In this document: piece after piece, positions 1 through 9,041 of the stretch
Layout: each line of letters starts with the position of its first letter
Numbering within the stretch: the stretch's first letter is position 1
Assembly (NCBI RefSeq): GCF_030167905.1
Contig: NZ_JARGNA010000007.1
Coordinates: 20,859-84,858 of the forward strand
DNA length: 64,000 nucleotides
Origin: Flavobacterium terrisoli
Lineage (GTDB): Bacteria > Bacteroidota > Bacteroidia > Flavobacteriales > Flavobacteriaceae
Direction: 5' to 3'
The notes under the pieces: generated by a model
The model's input: only the letters and a program-made list of their open reading frames with translations
The model's database searches: none
What the model was told of the DNA's origin: nothing
Translations under genes and position numbers: made by a program

Positions 1-900
1 TGGTTGCTACTAAAGCCGTTGGCTGAGTAACAGTCGCTGATACGTTTGCTGTACATCCGTTAGCACTGGTAATCACTCCGGTATAAATTCCTGCCAACAA
101 ATTGTTTAGCGTGAAAGTAGTTGCTCCATTAGACCATAAAATGGTATAAGGCGAAGTTCCACCGGTTACTGTAGCCGTTACACTTCCGTTGGTTCCCGCA
201 AAACAAGATACGTTGGTTTGTGTAGTGGTTGCTACTAAAGCCGTTGGCTGAGTAACAGTCGCTGATACGTTTGCTGTACATCCGTTAGCACTGGTAATCA
301 CTCCGGTATAAATTCCTGCCAACAAATTGTTTAGCGTGAAAGTAGTTGCTCCGTTAGACCATAAAATGGTATAAGGTGAAGTTCCACCGGTTACTGTAGC
401 CGTTACACTTCCGTTGGTTCCTGCAAAACAAGATACATTGGTTTGTGTAGTTGAAGCTACTAAAGCCGTTGGCTGAGTAACAGTCGCTGATACGTTTGCA
501 GTACATCCGTTAGCACTTGTAATCACTCCTGTATACGTTCCTGCCAACAAATTGTTTAGCGTGAAAGTAGTCGCTCCGTTAGACCATAAAATGGTATAAG
601 GCGAAGTTCCACCGGTTACTGTAGCCGTTACACTTCCGTTGTTTCCTGCAAAACAAGATACGTTGGTTTGTGTAGTGGTTGCTACTAAAGCCGTTGGCTG
701 AGTAACAGTCGCTGATACGTTTGCAGTACATCCGTTAGCACTGGTAATCACTCCGGTATAAATTCCTGCCAACAAATTGTTTAGCGTGAAAGTAGTCGCT
801 CCGTTAGACCATAAAATGGTATAAGGCGAAGTTCCTCCGGTTACTGTAGCCGTTACACTTCCGTTGGTTCCTGCAAAACAAGATACATTGGTTTGTGTAG
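1..900 (-). repeat. Four near-identical 225-bp tandem repeats inside the adhesin gene
   Basis: Units start at 1, 226, 451 and 676 and differ by only a few bases. They share the phrases gctactaaagccgttggctg and cctgccaacaaattgttta. The period is exactly 225 bp (75 codons), so copy-number changes keep the frame. Divergent copies continue upstream in the gene to about 2760. The array may continue past the left edge. Such arrays grow and shrink by recombination and are easily mis-assembled. Confidence 0.95.
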
Positions 901-3376
901 TGGTTGCTACTAAAGTTGGAGCTGTAACTATCGTTACTGTGCCAAAATTTTGACATCCATTCGCATCGGTAACTGTATAGGTATAAGTTCCTGCCAACAA
1001 ATTGTTTAGCGTGAAAGTAGTTGCTCCATTAGACCACAAAATAGTATAAGGAGTCGTTCCTCCAGTAGTTGTTACTGTTACTTGAGCATCATTTCCGGCA
1101 CAAGTGGCAGGAGTTACAACATAAGTACTTGTCAAAACAGGTACTGAAAGAATCAATACTGATCCGGTAGTAGTACATCCGTTAAAGTCGGTTACCGTGT
1201 AGGAATAAGTTCCACCGGTTAAACCGAAAATAGAAAAAGTAGTACTTCCATTAGCCCATAAAATAGTATAAGGCGCTGTTCCACCAACAGGTGTTACCGT
1301 AATAGTACCATTATCTCCGGTACAACAGGTAGCATTGGCACGAACATAAGTACTCGACAATAATGATGTTGGTCCCGTAATAGTTTCAGAAATATTTACA
1401 GTACATCCGGTAGCGTCAGTTACAACAGCTGTATAAGTTCCTGCTAACAAATTATTTAGCGTAAAACTAGTACTTGCATTAGCCCATAAAATAGTGTAAG
1501 GAGCCGTTCCGTTTGAGGCAGTTACTGTAATTGAACCATTGGTAGCTCCTATACAAGAACCATTTGTAACAACAGTCGAAACTTGTAAAAGCCCTATATT
1601 TTCAATGGTCACTGAGGTAGTCGCCTGACATCCATTGGCATCTGTAACTACTGCAGTATAGGTTCCGGCAGCTAAATTAGCCAGCGTAAAATCAGTACTG
1701 CCATTCGACCATAAAATGGTATAAGGTGCAGTTCCGCCAGCAGCTGTAACCGTTGCTGTTCCTGTTGGAACTTCGCAAGATACATTTGTACTAACAGTTG
1801 TCAAAGTCAAAGCGCTATCTGATTGCGTAATCACAATCGATGGATCAGTTGAACCTGAATTTCCGGCACTGTCATTAACTGTCACTATATAACTTCCTGC
1901 GGCCAAACCGGTAAAGGTATAAGACGGGCTGTCTGTTGTTAAAACCAATACGTTATTTAAAAAATAAGAATAAGGAGCAGTTGCTCCTGAAGTAGTCATG
2001 GTTATTGTTCCTGTATTTTGGCCAAAACACAACACATTGGTAGAAGTGATAACAAAATCAACACGCCCACAATTAGCAGGAACAGTAATAATTACCGAGC
2101 CGTTGGTTTGACATCCATTCACATCTGTAACAGTATAAGTATACGTTCCCGAAGCCAAACCGTCAAGGGTAAAAGCTGTACTTCCGTTAGACCATAAAAT
2201 AGTATATGGAGAAGTTCCAGCTGTAGCTGTTACTGTTACAGTACCATCATTATCATCACAACTAGCAGCGGTTTCCACAAATGTACTTGTCAAAGTCGAC
2301 ACTGTATTAATAAGAACCGATGCATTAGTCTGACAACCGTTTGCATCTGTAACGACTGCAGTATAATTTCCGGCAGCTAAATTAGCCAGTGTAAAATCGG
2401 TACTGCCATTCGACCACAAAATGGTATATGGTGCAGTCCCACCAGCAGCGGTAACCGTTGCCGTTCCGGTAGTCCCTTCGCATGATACAGTTGTACTAAC
2501 AGTAGTCAAAGTTAAAGCACTATCAGATTGCGTAATCACAATCGCCGGGTCGCTCGAAGCCGAATTTCCTGCACTGTCATTAACAGTCACTACATAACTT
2601 CCTGCGGCCAAACCGGTAAAGGTATAAGACGGGCTGTCTGTTGTTAATACCAATACATTATTCAAAAAATAAGAATAAGGAGCTGTTCCTTCTGAAGTAG
2701 TCAATGTTATTGTTCCGGTATTTTGACCGAAGCATAACACATTAGTAAAGGTAGCAGCAAAATCAAATCGAATACAATTTGGACAAGTTTGACAGTCTAA
2801 AAAACCGTTATCTATTGTTCCATTATCAAAGTTTTCATTGATAGCACTTGCCGCAGCATTTACTTGAGAAAAAGAGTAACTGGTATCTGTACCTCCAATT
2901 ATAGCATTAGCTAAAACCAAAAAATCACTGACAGTCATTCCCTGAAAAGGACCACTGACAATTGATAAATCTCCTAATAAGATTGTATTGGATCCAAAAT
3001 TAGCATCATAGGCATCAAAACCTACATTCAATGTCAGGGCAACTAACTGGCCGGCCAATACATTTTTATAGGTATGCCCCGGATCTACTAAAGCTCCTGC
3101 GTCTAAAGCCCTAGCAGTAGTGCCTGATGGTAAAAATTTATTAACCGCCTCTGAGGAAGTTAAAGTAATCGAATTGGTTTCGTTACCAATTCTAATTCCA
3201 TCAGGAAAGGCTGCATCGAAATTAGCATCTCGATAACAGCCAGCATTGCCGCCATGGCATTGGGTTCCCCATCCGCCCTGTGTAAAGGTTGTGAATCCCT
3301 GACAAACTTGAGCTGAATTTTGAAAAACCCCAAAAAACATACTTATAAATAAGCAGTAAATTAATTTTGTTTTCAT
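1..3376 (-). CDS. SprB-repeat surface adhesin, N-terminal part (gene continues past the left edge)
   Basis: An open frame runs from an ATG at 3376 to position 1 without a stop. The protein starts with a signal peptide (MKTKLIYCLFISMFFG...NSAQ) and a unique, Cys-containing domain of about 180 residues. About twelve repeats of roughly 75 residues follow. Ten contain a PYTILWSNG-type core followed by an LANLAAGNYTAVVTD-like strand, and two contain a PYSYFLNN core. This is the SprB/PKD-like repeat of large flavobacterial adhesins, which are usually exported by the type IX system and used in gliding or attachment. The C-terminal sorting domain would lie outside the window, so secretion by T9SS is an inference. 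The last four repeats visible are almost identical in DNA, unlike the older ones near the N terminus. Confidence 0.88.
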   Translation of the reverse strand, partial: MKTKLIYCLFISMFFGVFQNSAQVCQGFTTFTQGGWGTQCHGGNAGCYRDANFDAAFPDGIRIGNETNSITLTSSEAVNKFLPSGTTARALDAGALVDPGHTYKNVLAGQLVALTLNVGFDAYDANFGSNTILLGDLSIVSGPFQGMTVSDFLVLANAIIGGTDTSYSFSQVNAAASAINENFDNGTIDNGFLDCQTCPNCIRFDFAATFTNVLCFGQNTGTITLTTSEGTAPYSYFLNNVLVLTTDSPSYTFTGLAAGSYVVTVNDSAGNSASSDPAIVITQSDSALTLTTVSTTVSCEGTTGTATVTAAGGTAPYTILWSNGSTDFTLANLAAGNYTAVVTDANGCQTNASVLINTVSTLTSTFVETAASCDDNDGTVTVTATAGTSPYTILWSNGSTAFTLDGLASGTYTYTVTDVNGCQTNGSVIITVPANCGRVDFVITSTNVLCFGQNTGTITMTTSGATAPYSYFLNNVLVLTTDSPSYTFTGLAAGSYIVTVNDSAGNSGSTDPSIVITQSDSALTLTTVSTNVSCEVPTGTATVTAAGGTAPYTILWSNGSTDFTLANLAAGTYTAVVTDANGCQATTSVTIENIGLLQVSTVVTNGSCIGATNGSITVTASNGTAPYTILWANASTSFTLNNLLAGTYTAVVTDATGCTVNISETITGPTSLLSSTYVRANATCCTGDNGTITVTPVGGTAPYTILWANGSTTFSIFGLTGGTYSYTVTDFNGCTTTGSVLILSVPVLTSTYVVTPATCAGNDAQVTVTTTGGTTPYTILWSNGATTFTLNNLLAGTYTYTVTDANGCQNFGTVTIVTAPTLVATTTQTNVSCFAGTNGSVTATVTGGTSPYTILWSNGATTFTLNNLLAGIYTGVITSANGCTANVSATVTQPTALVATTTQTNVSCFAGNNGSVTATVTGGTSPYTILWSNGATTFTLNNLLAGTYTGVITSANGCTANVSATVTQPTALVASTTQTNVSCFAGTNGSVTATVTGGTSPYTILWSNGATTFTLNNLLAGIYTGVITSANGCTANVSATVTQPTALVATTTQTNVSCFAGTNGSVTATVTGGTSPYTILWSNGATTFTLNNLLAGIYTGVITSANGCTANVSATVTQPTALVAT

Positions 3377-3553
3377 AATTAAACATTTAATATTAGCAAA
3401 ATATTGACTATCAATATTTTTATTCGCAAGCTCTTTTTCAATGAAAAAATGATATTTCTTCGTTCAAATACATCATAAATTCGTTAATCAACACGTTTTG
3501 GAAAAACCGGTAATTCGGTTCACTTTGGACAAGCTTTTAAGAGGATTACTTGA

Positions 3554-3607
3554 CAAAATTATAGCGATAGTCTTTTAGAATTATTGGAAAGTTTATCATA
3601 ATTCACA
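3554..3607 (-). promoter_or_regulatory. Possible divergent promoter for the adhesin gene
   Basis: On the minus strand an exact TGTGAATTAT lies at 3607 to 3598 and a TAATTTTG -7 element at 3561 to 3554. The same ten-mer occurs on the plus strand at 3652, so the two face away from each other. The TATAAC element and the spacing of the plus-strand sites are not preserved here, so only the ten-mer is shared. The remainder of the 387-bp gap between 3377 and 3763 shows no gene. Confidence 0.4.
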
Positions 3608-3651
3608 CTTTATAAAATATTGTATATCAATTAATTACATTTATAAAAATC

Positions 3652-3716
3652 TGTGAATTATGCAATTATAATGTCTTTTTATGTAATAGTTGTTACATAA
3701 AATTAAACCACCTTTG
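3652..3716 (+). promoter_or_regulatory. Shared-architecture promoter, site A (upstream of the 3764 gene)
   Basis: TGTGAATTAT occupies 3652-3661, TGTAAT (TATAAC position) 3682-3687, and CACCTTTG (-7) ends at 3716. The spacing matches the other six sites between 5.1 and 20.6 kb. The start codon follows 48 nt downstream. Confidence 0.7.
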
Positions 3717-3763
3717 CAAATGACTATTTTAACGATAGCCTAAACAATCTTAAATAAAAACAA

Positions 3764-3958
3764 ATGAATCTTAAACGAATTTTTGGAGCCATACTCACTG
3801 TACTTGGAATCGCGAGTCTTATCTATGCCGCGCAAATGTTTATGACTGCCAGTGGAACTGAAAAAGATATCAAATCGCTTATTATATATGGTGTATTAGG
3901 GATAATCTTTTTTGTTTCCGGTATAAGCTTGGTAAAGACCACTAAAGACGAGTCATAG
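3764..3958 (+). CDS. Small two-helix membrane protein
   Basis: A 64-residue protein with two hydrophobic segments (about residues 6-27 and 38-58) separated by a short polar loop TASGTEKDIK, and a charged C terminus. The arrangement suggests a small inner-membrane hairpin protein. I do not recognise a named family. It is the first gene of the plus-strand island and is preceded by promoter site A, the same layout found before two other small membrane-protein genes at 11685 and 20608. That makes a stress or envelope role plausible but unproven. Confidence 0.75.
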   Translation: MNLKRIFGAILTVLGIASLIYAAQMFMTASGTEKDIKSLIIYGVLGIIFFVSGISLVKTTKDES

Positions 3959-4127
3959 TAAAACACTACTCTATTGGTCTTAAGCAAGTAAACTCAAAAA
4001 AAAAAAAAACATAATCCGATTAAATGATGACAACCATTTTAAAGTGACTACCTTTAACAAATATTATTTCATGATTACATCATTTTGTGAAATTCTTATT
4101 TAACAAATATTTATTTAAACAGAAATC

Positions 4128-4469
4128 ATGGACATCATAGAACTCGAAAAATCGAAATCACATATCATCGTTGAAATCATTCAATATATACCGAATGCGG
4201 TGGTTAGTAAAACCATCATCAGGAAAACTACAGGCAATATAACCGCGTCATCCTTTGATGCCGGAGAAGAACTTCAGGAAAAAACATCGCCCTATGATAA
4301 TTATATTCAAATTATTGACGGCGCTGCAGAAATTACGATAAAAGACCTTAAACACAGACTTATCTTGGGAGAAGGAATCATTATTCCGGCGCATGCCCGA
4401 CATAGTTTTAACGCCAACGAACAATTCAAAATGATCTCAACCATTATTAAAAGTGGTTATGAAGATTAG
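4128..4469 (+). CDS. Small cupin-domain protein
   Basis: The 113-residue protein has the cupin pattern: a glycine- and acid-rich first motif (SFDAGEELQEKTSPYDNYIQIIDG) and a second motif GEGIIIPAHARHSF. A single conserved beta-barrel covers the whole length. Metal ligands are incomplete: the second motif keeps two histidines, but the usual HxH of motif 1 is absent, so catalysis is doubtful and a ligand-sensing role is equally possible. A 169-bp gap separates it from the upstream gene. No shared-architecture promoter was found directly before it. Confidence 0.75.
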   Translation: MDIIELEKSKSHIIVEIIQYIPNAVVSKTIIRKTTGNITASSFDAGEELQEKTSPYDNYIQIIDGAAEITIKDLKHRLILGEGIIIPAHARHSFNANEQFKMISTIIKSGYED

Positions 4470-4571
4470 AGAATAAGTTTTATTTAGCAGATAAAGCATC
4501 ATTTTTTATTAAAGCATAACCTCAGTTAATGTATCAGTACAGTAAAGTACTTTAAAAAATGACCGCCAAAA

Positions 4572-5132
4572 ATGAAGCTATACATCAAATATATGGTCAG
4601 TTTGCGTTGCAAAATGCTAGTCAAAGAAGAATTGAAAAGTCTGGGATTGCATTATACAACCGTTGAACTTGGTGTGGTTGAAATCCTGGAAGACATTACC
4701 AACGAAAAACGCGAAAAACTAAAAGCAGCACTATTAGAATCAGGTCTTGAATTGATGGATGACAAAAAAGCTATGCTTATCGAAAAGATAAAAATTGTCA
4801 TTACCGAAATGATCCATTACAATGAAGAATTACCCAAAGTAAATTACTCCGAATACATCAGTAAAATAATGGGTTACGATTATACTTATTTGGCCAACAT
4901 ATTTTCTGAAGTCAAAGGAGTCACCATCGAACATTATATCATTGCCCACAAAATAGAAAAAGTAAAAGAACTGCTTCTTTATGACGAACTCAATCTTACC
5001 GAGATATCATACAGAATGAACTATAGCAGTGTTTCTCATTTATCTACTCAGTTTAAAAAAGTAACCGGACTCACTCCTACCTTTTTTAAAAACCTTCAAG
5101 CAAAAAAGCGCAACTCGCTCGACAATCTGTGA
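4572..5132 (+). CDS. AraC-type regulator with HMA-like N-terminal domain (copy 1)
   Basis: The 186-residue protein has two parts. Residues 1-70 look like a beta-alpha-beta-beta-alpha-beta ferredoxin fold of the heavy-metal-associated type (MVSLRCKMLVKEELKSLGL at the position of the HMA loop, with one Cys). Residues 85-180 are an AraC double helix-turn-helix (YLANIFSEVKGVTIEHYII and LTEISYRMNYSSVSHLSTQF). It has no separate large sensing domain. The gene at 5215 is a close paralogue in tandem. Its TGA stop lies inside promoter site B. These are the only DNA-binding regulators in the island and so the first candidates to control it. Confidence 0.85.
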   Translation: MKLYIKYMVSLRCKMLVKEELKSLGLHYTTVELGVVEILEDITNEKREKLKAALLESGLELMDDKKAMLIEKIKIVITEMIHYNEELPKVNYSEYISKIMGYDYTYLANIFSEVKGVTIEHYIIAHKIEKVKELLLYDELNLTEISYRMNYSSVSHLSTQFKKVTGLTPTFFKNLQAKKRNSLDNL

Positions 5133-5191
5133 ATTATGCCATTTAATTCCATTATTATACAACTATGATTCGTTTTAAAAACAAATCTTTG
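5128..5191 (+). promoter_or_regulatory. Shared-architecture promoter, site B (regulator operon)
   Basis: TGTGAATTAT lies at 5128-5137 and overlaps the stop codon of the preceding araC-type gene. TACAAC is at 5158-5163 and a TTTG ends at 5191, one base short of the spacing at the other sites. It would drive the second AraC-type gene, the hybrid kinase and the receiver, and so could give autoregulation. Confidence 0.7.
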
Positions 5192-5214
5192 CGTAACTGT
5201 ATAAACAACTCATT

Positions 5215-5787
5215 TTGAAACTCTATATTAAATACATGGTCAGCAATCGCTGTAAAATAGTGGTAAAAGACGAACTAAAAAAATTAGGTCTGCATTTTAT
5301 CATTGTTGATTTGGGCGTGGTTGACATTATGGAAAGCATTACTGAGGAAAAAAGAAACTTGTTAAAAGCCAATTTGCTGGAATCAGGTTTAGAACTCATG
5401 GATGACAAAAGAGCCATCCTTATTGAAAAAGTAAAAAATATCATTATCCAAATGATTCACTACACCGAAAAACCCATTAAAGTGAACTTATCGGAGTATC
5501 TGAGTGAAAAACTAAATCAAAACTATAACTATCTCGCCAACTTGTTTTCTGAAGTGCAAGGCACAACCATAGAGCAATTTATGATTTTGCACAAAGTGGA
5601 ACGCATCAAGGAATTAATCATTTACGACGAACTCAATATTACTGAAATCGCCTGGAAAATGAATTACAGCAGTGTAGCCCATTTGTCAACACAATTCAAA
5701 AAAGTGACTGGCTTATCGCCTTCGCATTTCAAATCATTAAAAGATAAGAGACGTAACCCGATTGAAGAACTGGGAAACTTATCTTAA
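5215..5787 (+). CDS. AraC-type regulator with HMA-like N-terminal domain (copy 2)
   Basis: A 190-residue tandem paralogue of the 4572 product. It has the same MKLYIKYMVS start, the same ELKKLGLHF...GLELMDDKRA domain and the same C-terminal AraC helices (LTEIAWKMNYSSVAHLSTQF-like). It appears to begin at a TTG at 5215, because the conserved N terminus starts there and no ATG precedes it. The hybrid kinase gene follows after 16 bp, so the two are probably one operon under promoter site B. One Cys (residue 13 in both copies) sits in the HMA-like loop, so redox or thiol sensing is possible but unproven. Confidence 0.83.
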   Translation: MKLYIKYMVSNRCKIVVKDELKKLGLHFIIVDLGVVDIMESITEEKRNLLKANLLESGLELMDDKRAILIEKVKNIIIQMIHYTEKPIKVNLSEYLSEKLNQNYNYLANLFSEVQGTTIEQFMILHKVERIKELIIYDELNITEIAWKMNYSSVAHLSTQFKKVTGLSPSHFKSLKDKRRNPIEELGNLS

Positions 5788-5803
5788 TTACAAAATAGAG
5801 TAT

Positions 5804-8464
5804 ATGAGCCAGCCCCAAACCCCTGAAAATGCGAAAAATAAATCCAATGATTTATTTTTTGACATGTTTGAAAACAGCGCTATCGGAATGGTTTTCATCG
5901 ATACTAAAACATCCATGTTTCAGTATGCCAATAAAACTTTTCTGAAATGCTTTGGCTATGCCAAAAATGAAATCATTGGAAAAACTACCACCGAATTAGG
6001 CATTATCAATCCTGAATTTCGGGAGAAAATGACTTTGCAAATTAAAGATCAGGGAACAATCAATACGATAGAAATTATCCTGAAAAATAAGAAAGGCGTA
6101 CCGTTTTGGTTTTTAGTTTCCATTCAGGCCATGAAATATCACGAAAATGATTGTTCGCTCATATCGTTTATCGACATCACCAAACAAAAGAAAACTACAG
6201 CCGAATTGGTTATAGCCAATAAAGAACTGGCTTTTCAGAATGAAGAAAAAGAAAAACGCGCTGCCGAATTGCTGATTGCCAATATTGAGCTTGAACACCA
6301 AAATAAAATCAAAGAAAAACGCGCAGACGAATTGGTTATTGCCAATAAAGAACTCGAGTTTCAAACCGGAGAAAAGCAAAACCGTGCAAACGAGTTGGTC
6401 ATCGCCGATATAGAATTAAATTTTCAGAACAAAGAAAAAGAAAAGCGAGTTTTTGAAAACCAAGAACTCGAAGCCTATAACTACTCCTTGAAATTAGCTT
6501 CTCAATATTCATTAAGCCTAATAGAAGCCAGTCGCGATCCATTATTTACCATTAGTCCGCAAGGCAAAATCACCGATACCAACCAGGCTTCAGTTCGGGT
6601 AACCGGCGTATCAAAAGAAGAATTGATTGGTTCTGACTTCTTTAATTATTTTACAGAACCAAAACAAGCCAAGAAAATTTATGAGGAAGTTTTTGAAAAA
6701 GGATTCGTAATCGATTATCCTTTAGTCATCACCGACGGCGAATTGGTTCATGTGCTGTTCAACGGTTCTGTCTATAAAGACCAAAACGACAATGTAATTG
6801 GTGCGGTTGTAGTAGCCAGAGACATCACCGAACAAAGAAAGGCAGAGAAAGATTTAATCGAAGCCAAAATATTTGCTGAACTCGCTTCATCTATTGCAGA
6901 GGAAGCCAAAATCATAGCGGAATCAGCAACCATAAAAGCAAATGAAGCAGTAAAATCAAAGCAGCAGTTTTTGTCCAATATGAGTCACGAAATCCGAACA
7001 CCTATGAATGCCATCATCGGATTTACCAAAGTGGTGCTCAAAACCGAACTAACGGCAAAACAAAAAGAATACCTGACAGCCATTAAAATGAGTGGCGATG
7101 CCTTAATTGTACTCATCAATGACATACTTGATTTGGCCAAAGTAGATGCCGGAAAAATGACTTTTGAAAAAACACCTTTCAAACTGAAACTGTCTATCAA
7201 AGCCATGCTGCACCTGTTTGAAACCAAAATCCAGGAAAAAAACTTAAAATTGGTAACGCATTATGATTCCACCATTCCAGAAGTTTTAGTTGGTGATCCG
7301 GTGCGTTTGCACCAAATCATTCTTAATTTAGTCAGCAATGCCGTGAAGTTTACCAGCATTGGGAAAATCACCGTCAGTGTCAAAATGGTTTCCGAAACCG
7401 ACGATAATGTAGCTATAGAATTTTCTATTAACGATACCGGAATCGGTATCAATGACACCAAAACCGAAACCATCTTCGAAAACTTCCAACAGGCTACCAG
7501 CGGCACCTCTAGAATATTTGGCGGCACCGGTTTAGGATTGGCCATCGTCAAACAATTGGTTGAAGCACAAAATGGAACTATTAATGTGGAAAGTACTCTT
7601 GGCCAAGGTTCTACCTTTAGTTTTGTGCTCTATTTTGATAAAACCAATGCCGAAGCCGTTTTAGAACCTGAAATTACCGAAATAGGTACCGAAATGAAAG
7701 ACACCAAAATTCTGGTCGTAGAAGACATGGAACTCAACCAACTGTTGATGAAAACAGTTTTAGATGACTTTGGTTTTGAATGTGAAATTGCAGCCAATGG
7801 TAAAATCGCCATAGAGAAACTCGAGAAAAACACCTATGATATCATTCTGATGGATTTGCAAATGCCCGAAATGAATGGTTTTGAAACTACAGAATACATC
7901 AGAAAAACATTAAAACTAAAACTTCCGATTATAGCACTGACTGCCGACGTCACCACGGTTGATGTGGCCAAATGCAAAGCCGTAGGAATGAACGACTATA
8001 TTTCAAAACCGGTTGACGAACGTTTATTGTACAGTAAATTGATCAGCTTTATCCAAAAACCGGTGGCCATAATTGAAAACAAAACAGTGGGTAACAAACA
8101 AACCCAAACCGTCAAATATGTCGATTTGGGCTATTTGACAAAACTCACCAAAGCCAATCCTACCCTAATGACCGAAATGATTAATGTGTATATCAAACAA
8201 ACGCCACCATTAATTGCCTTAATGAAACAAAGTTTTCGGGACAAGGATTGGTCCTTACTAAAAGCAACTGCCCATAAAATTATTCCGTCTTTGGCCATCA
8301 TGGGCATTCATCCGGAATTTACCGAATTGGCACAAAAAATTCAGGACTATGCCGATAAATTAGACCTTTCTGCAGAGCTGAATGATCTCGTGGAACAATT
8401 GGAAAAGGTCTGTAATCAGTCGCTTGTCGAATTAAAAACTGAATTGATTAACATAAAAAAATAA
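5804..8464 (+). CDS. Hybrid sensor histidine kinase: PAS - coiled coil - PAS - HisKA - HATPase - REC - Hpt
   Basis: An 886-residue cytoplasmic kinase with no membrane segment. A PAS domain (about 15-130) is followed by four 21-residue repeats (ELVIANKELAFQNEEKEKRA type, about 132-220) that form a long charged coiled coil, then a second PAS (about 235-345). HisKA has FLSNMSHEIRTPMNAIIGF with its His near residue 394. HATPase shows NLVSNAVKF, NDTGIGI and GGTGLGL. A receiver (ILVVED...LMDLQMPEMNG, Asp near 684) and a C-terminal Hpt domain (ATAHKI, His near 822) complete a full phosphorelay. I chose ATG 5804; an in-frame TTG at 5762 would overlap the upstream gene. The receiver gene follows after 3 bp and is the likely target. 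Confidence 0.93.
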   Translation: MSQPQTPENAKNKSNDLFFDMFENSAIGMVFIDTKTSMFQYANKTFLKCFGYAKNEIIGKTTTELGIINPEFREKMTLQIKDQGTINTIEIILKNKKGVPFWFLVSIQAMKYHENDCSLISFIDITKQKKTTAELVIANKELAFQNEEKEKRAAELLIANIELEHQNKIKEKRADELVIANKELEFQTGEKQNRANELVIADIELNFQNKEKEKRVFENQELEAYNYSLKLASQYSLSLIEASRDPLFTISPQGKITDTNQASVRVTGVSKEELIGSDFFNYFTEPKQAKKIYEEVFEKGFVIDYPLVITDGELVHVLFNGSVYKDQNDNVIGAVVVARDITEQRKAEKDLIEAKIFAELASSIAEEAKIIAESATIKANEAVKSKQQFLSNMSHEIRTPMNAIIGFTKVVLKTELTAKQKEYLTAIKMSGDALIVLINDILDLAKVDAGKMTFEKTPFKLKLSIKAMLHLFETKIQEKNLKLVTHYDSTIPEVLVGDPVRLHQIILNLVSNAVKFTSIGKITVSVKMVSETDDNVAIEFSINDTGIGINDTKTETIFENFQQATSGTSRIFGGTGLGLAIVKQLVEAQNGTINVESTLGQGSTFSFVLYFDKTNAEAVLEPEITEIGTEMKDTKILVVEDMELNQLLMKTVLDDFGFECEIAANGKIAIEKLEKNTYDIILMDLQMPEMNGFETTEYIRKTLKLKLPIIALTADVTTVDVAKCKAVGMNDYISKPVDERLLYSKLISFIQKPVAIIENKTVGNKQTQTVKYVDLGYLTKLTKANPTLMTEMINVYIKQTPPLIALMKQSFRDKDWSLLKATAHKIIPSLAIMGIHPEFTELAQKIQDYADKLDLSAELNDLVEQLEKVCNQSLVELKTELINIKK

Positions 8465-8467
8465 GCC

Positions 8468-8902
8468 ATGAAAATTGAAAATAAAATCAAACTCTTTTTA
8501 GTAGATGATGATGCTGTATTCTTAAAGTCGATGGAAATTCAATTTCTGGAGCATGCGGATTTTGACATTGAAACATTCGCTACAGGAGAATTATGCCTTG
8601 AGAGTTTAGAAAAAAAACCCGATGTCATTGTCCTGGATTACCATCTTGACGGCGTGGTTAAAAATGCCATCAACGGGATGGAAACTTTAGATAGAATTAA
8701 AGAGAGCAATGGCGGAATTCCGGTCATCATGCTTTCGAGCCAGGACCGTATTGATGTTGCCGTCACTTGCATGCACCATAAGGCTTTTGATTATGTCGTG
8801 AAAAGTGAAACCGCTTTTATCCGTTTGCAGAAAGTTATCTCCACTATTTTCAAATACCAAAAAATGGAAAAAGAACTCAGCTGGTATATGGACCGAATGT
8901 AA
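8468..8902 (+). CDS. Single-domain response regulator
   Basis: A 144-residue receiver with the acidic pocket FLVDDDAVF, the phospho-acceptor Asp in VIVLDYHLDG (near residue 57), a Ser switch residue in VIMLSSQD and the conserved Lys in YVVKSE. There is no output domain after it, only a short helix. It starts 3 bp after the hybrid kinase, so it is almost certainly its partner. It may pass phosphate on, or act by protein contact, for instance with one of the AraC-type proteins. That link is an inference from position. Confidence 0.9.
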   Translation: MKIENKIKLFLVDDDAVFLKSMEIQFLEHADFDIETFATGELCLESLEKKPDVIVLDYHLDGVVKNAINGMETLDRIKESNGGIPVIMLSSQDRIDVAVTCMHHKAFDYVVKSETAFIRLQKVISTIFKYQKMEKELSWYMDRM

Positions 8903-8920
8903 ATCATATCATTGATAAAG

Positions 8921-8985
8921 TGTGAATTATAAAAAAAAACAAAACAATAATATAACACGCTTACAGCCAATTCCTTGCAAATTTG
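8921..8985 (+). promoter_or_regulatory. Shared-architecture promoter, site C (upstream of the 9042 gene)
   Basis: TGTGAATTAT is at 8921-8930, a perfect TATAAC at 8951-8956, and AAATTTG with its G at 8985. The start codon of the 9042 gene follows 57 nt later. Confidence 0.75.
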
Positions 8986-9041
8986 TATTCATAATATAGT
9001 GTGTTAAAGCTGTATTATAGTTAACCAATATAAAAGGCAAT

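Noticed and set aside
1..900. Regular tandem repeats that could suggest a CRISPR array
   Set aside because: The period is 225 bp with no short repeat/spacer alternation, and the whole stretch is an open frame coding for SprB-type domains.
3598..3607. Minus-strand TGTGAATTAT counted as an eighth full regulon promoter
   Set aside because: The TATAAC element is missing and the -7 element is 11 bp closer than in the other sites, so it was kept only as a possible divergent promoter.
4086..4127. TGTGAAATTC before the cupin gene as a regulon site
   Set aside because: The start codon falls where the -33 zone should be, and no -7 element follows at the right distance.
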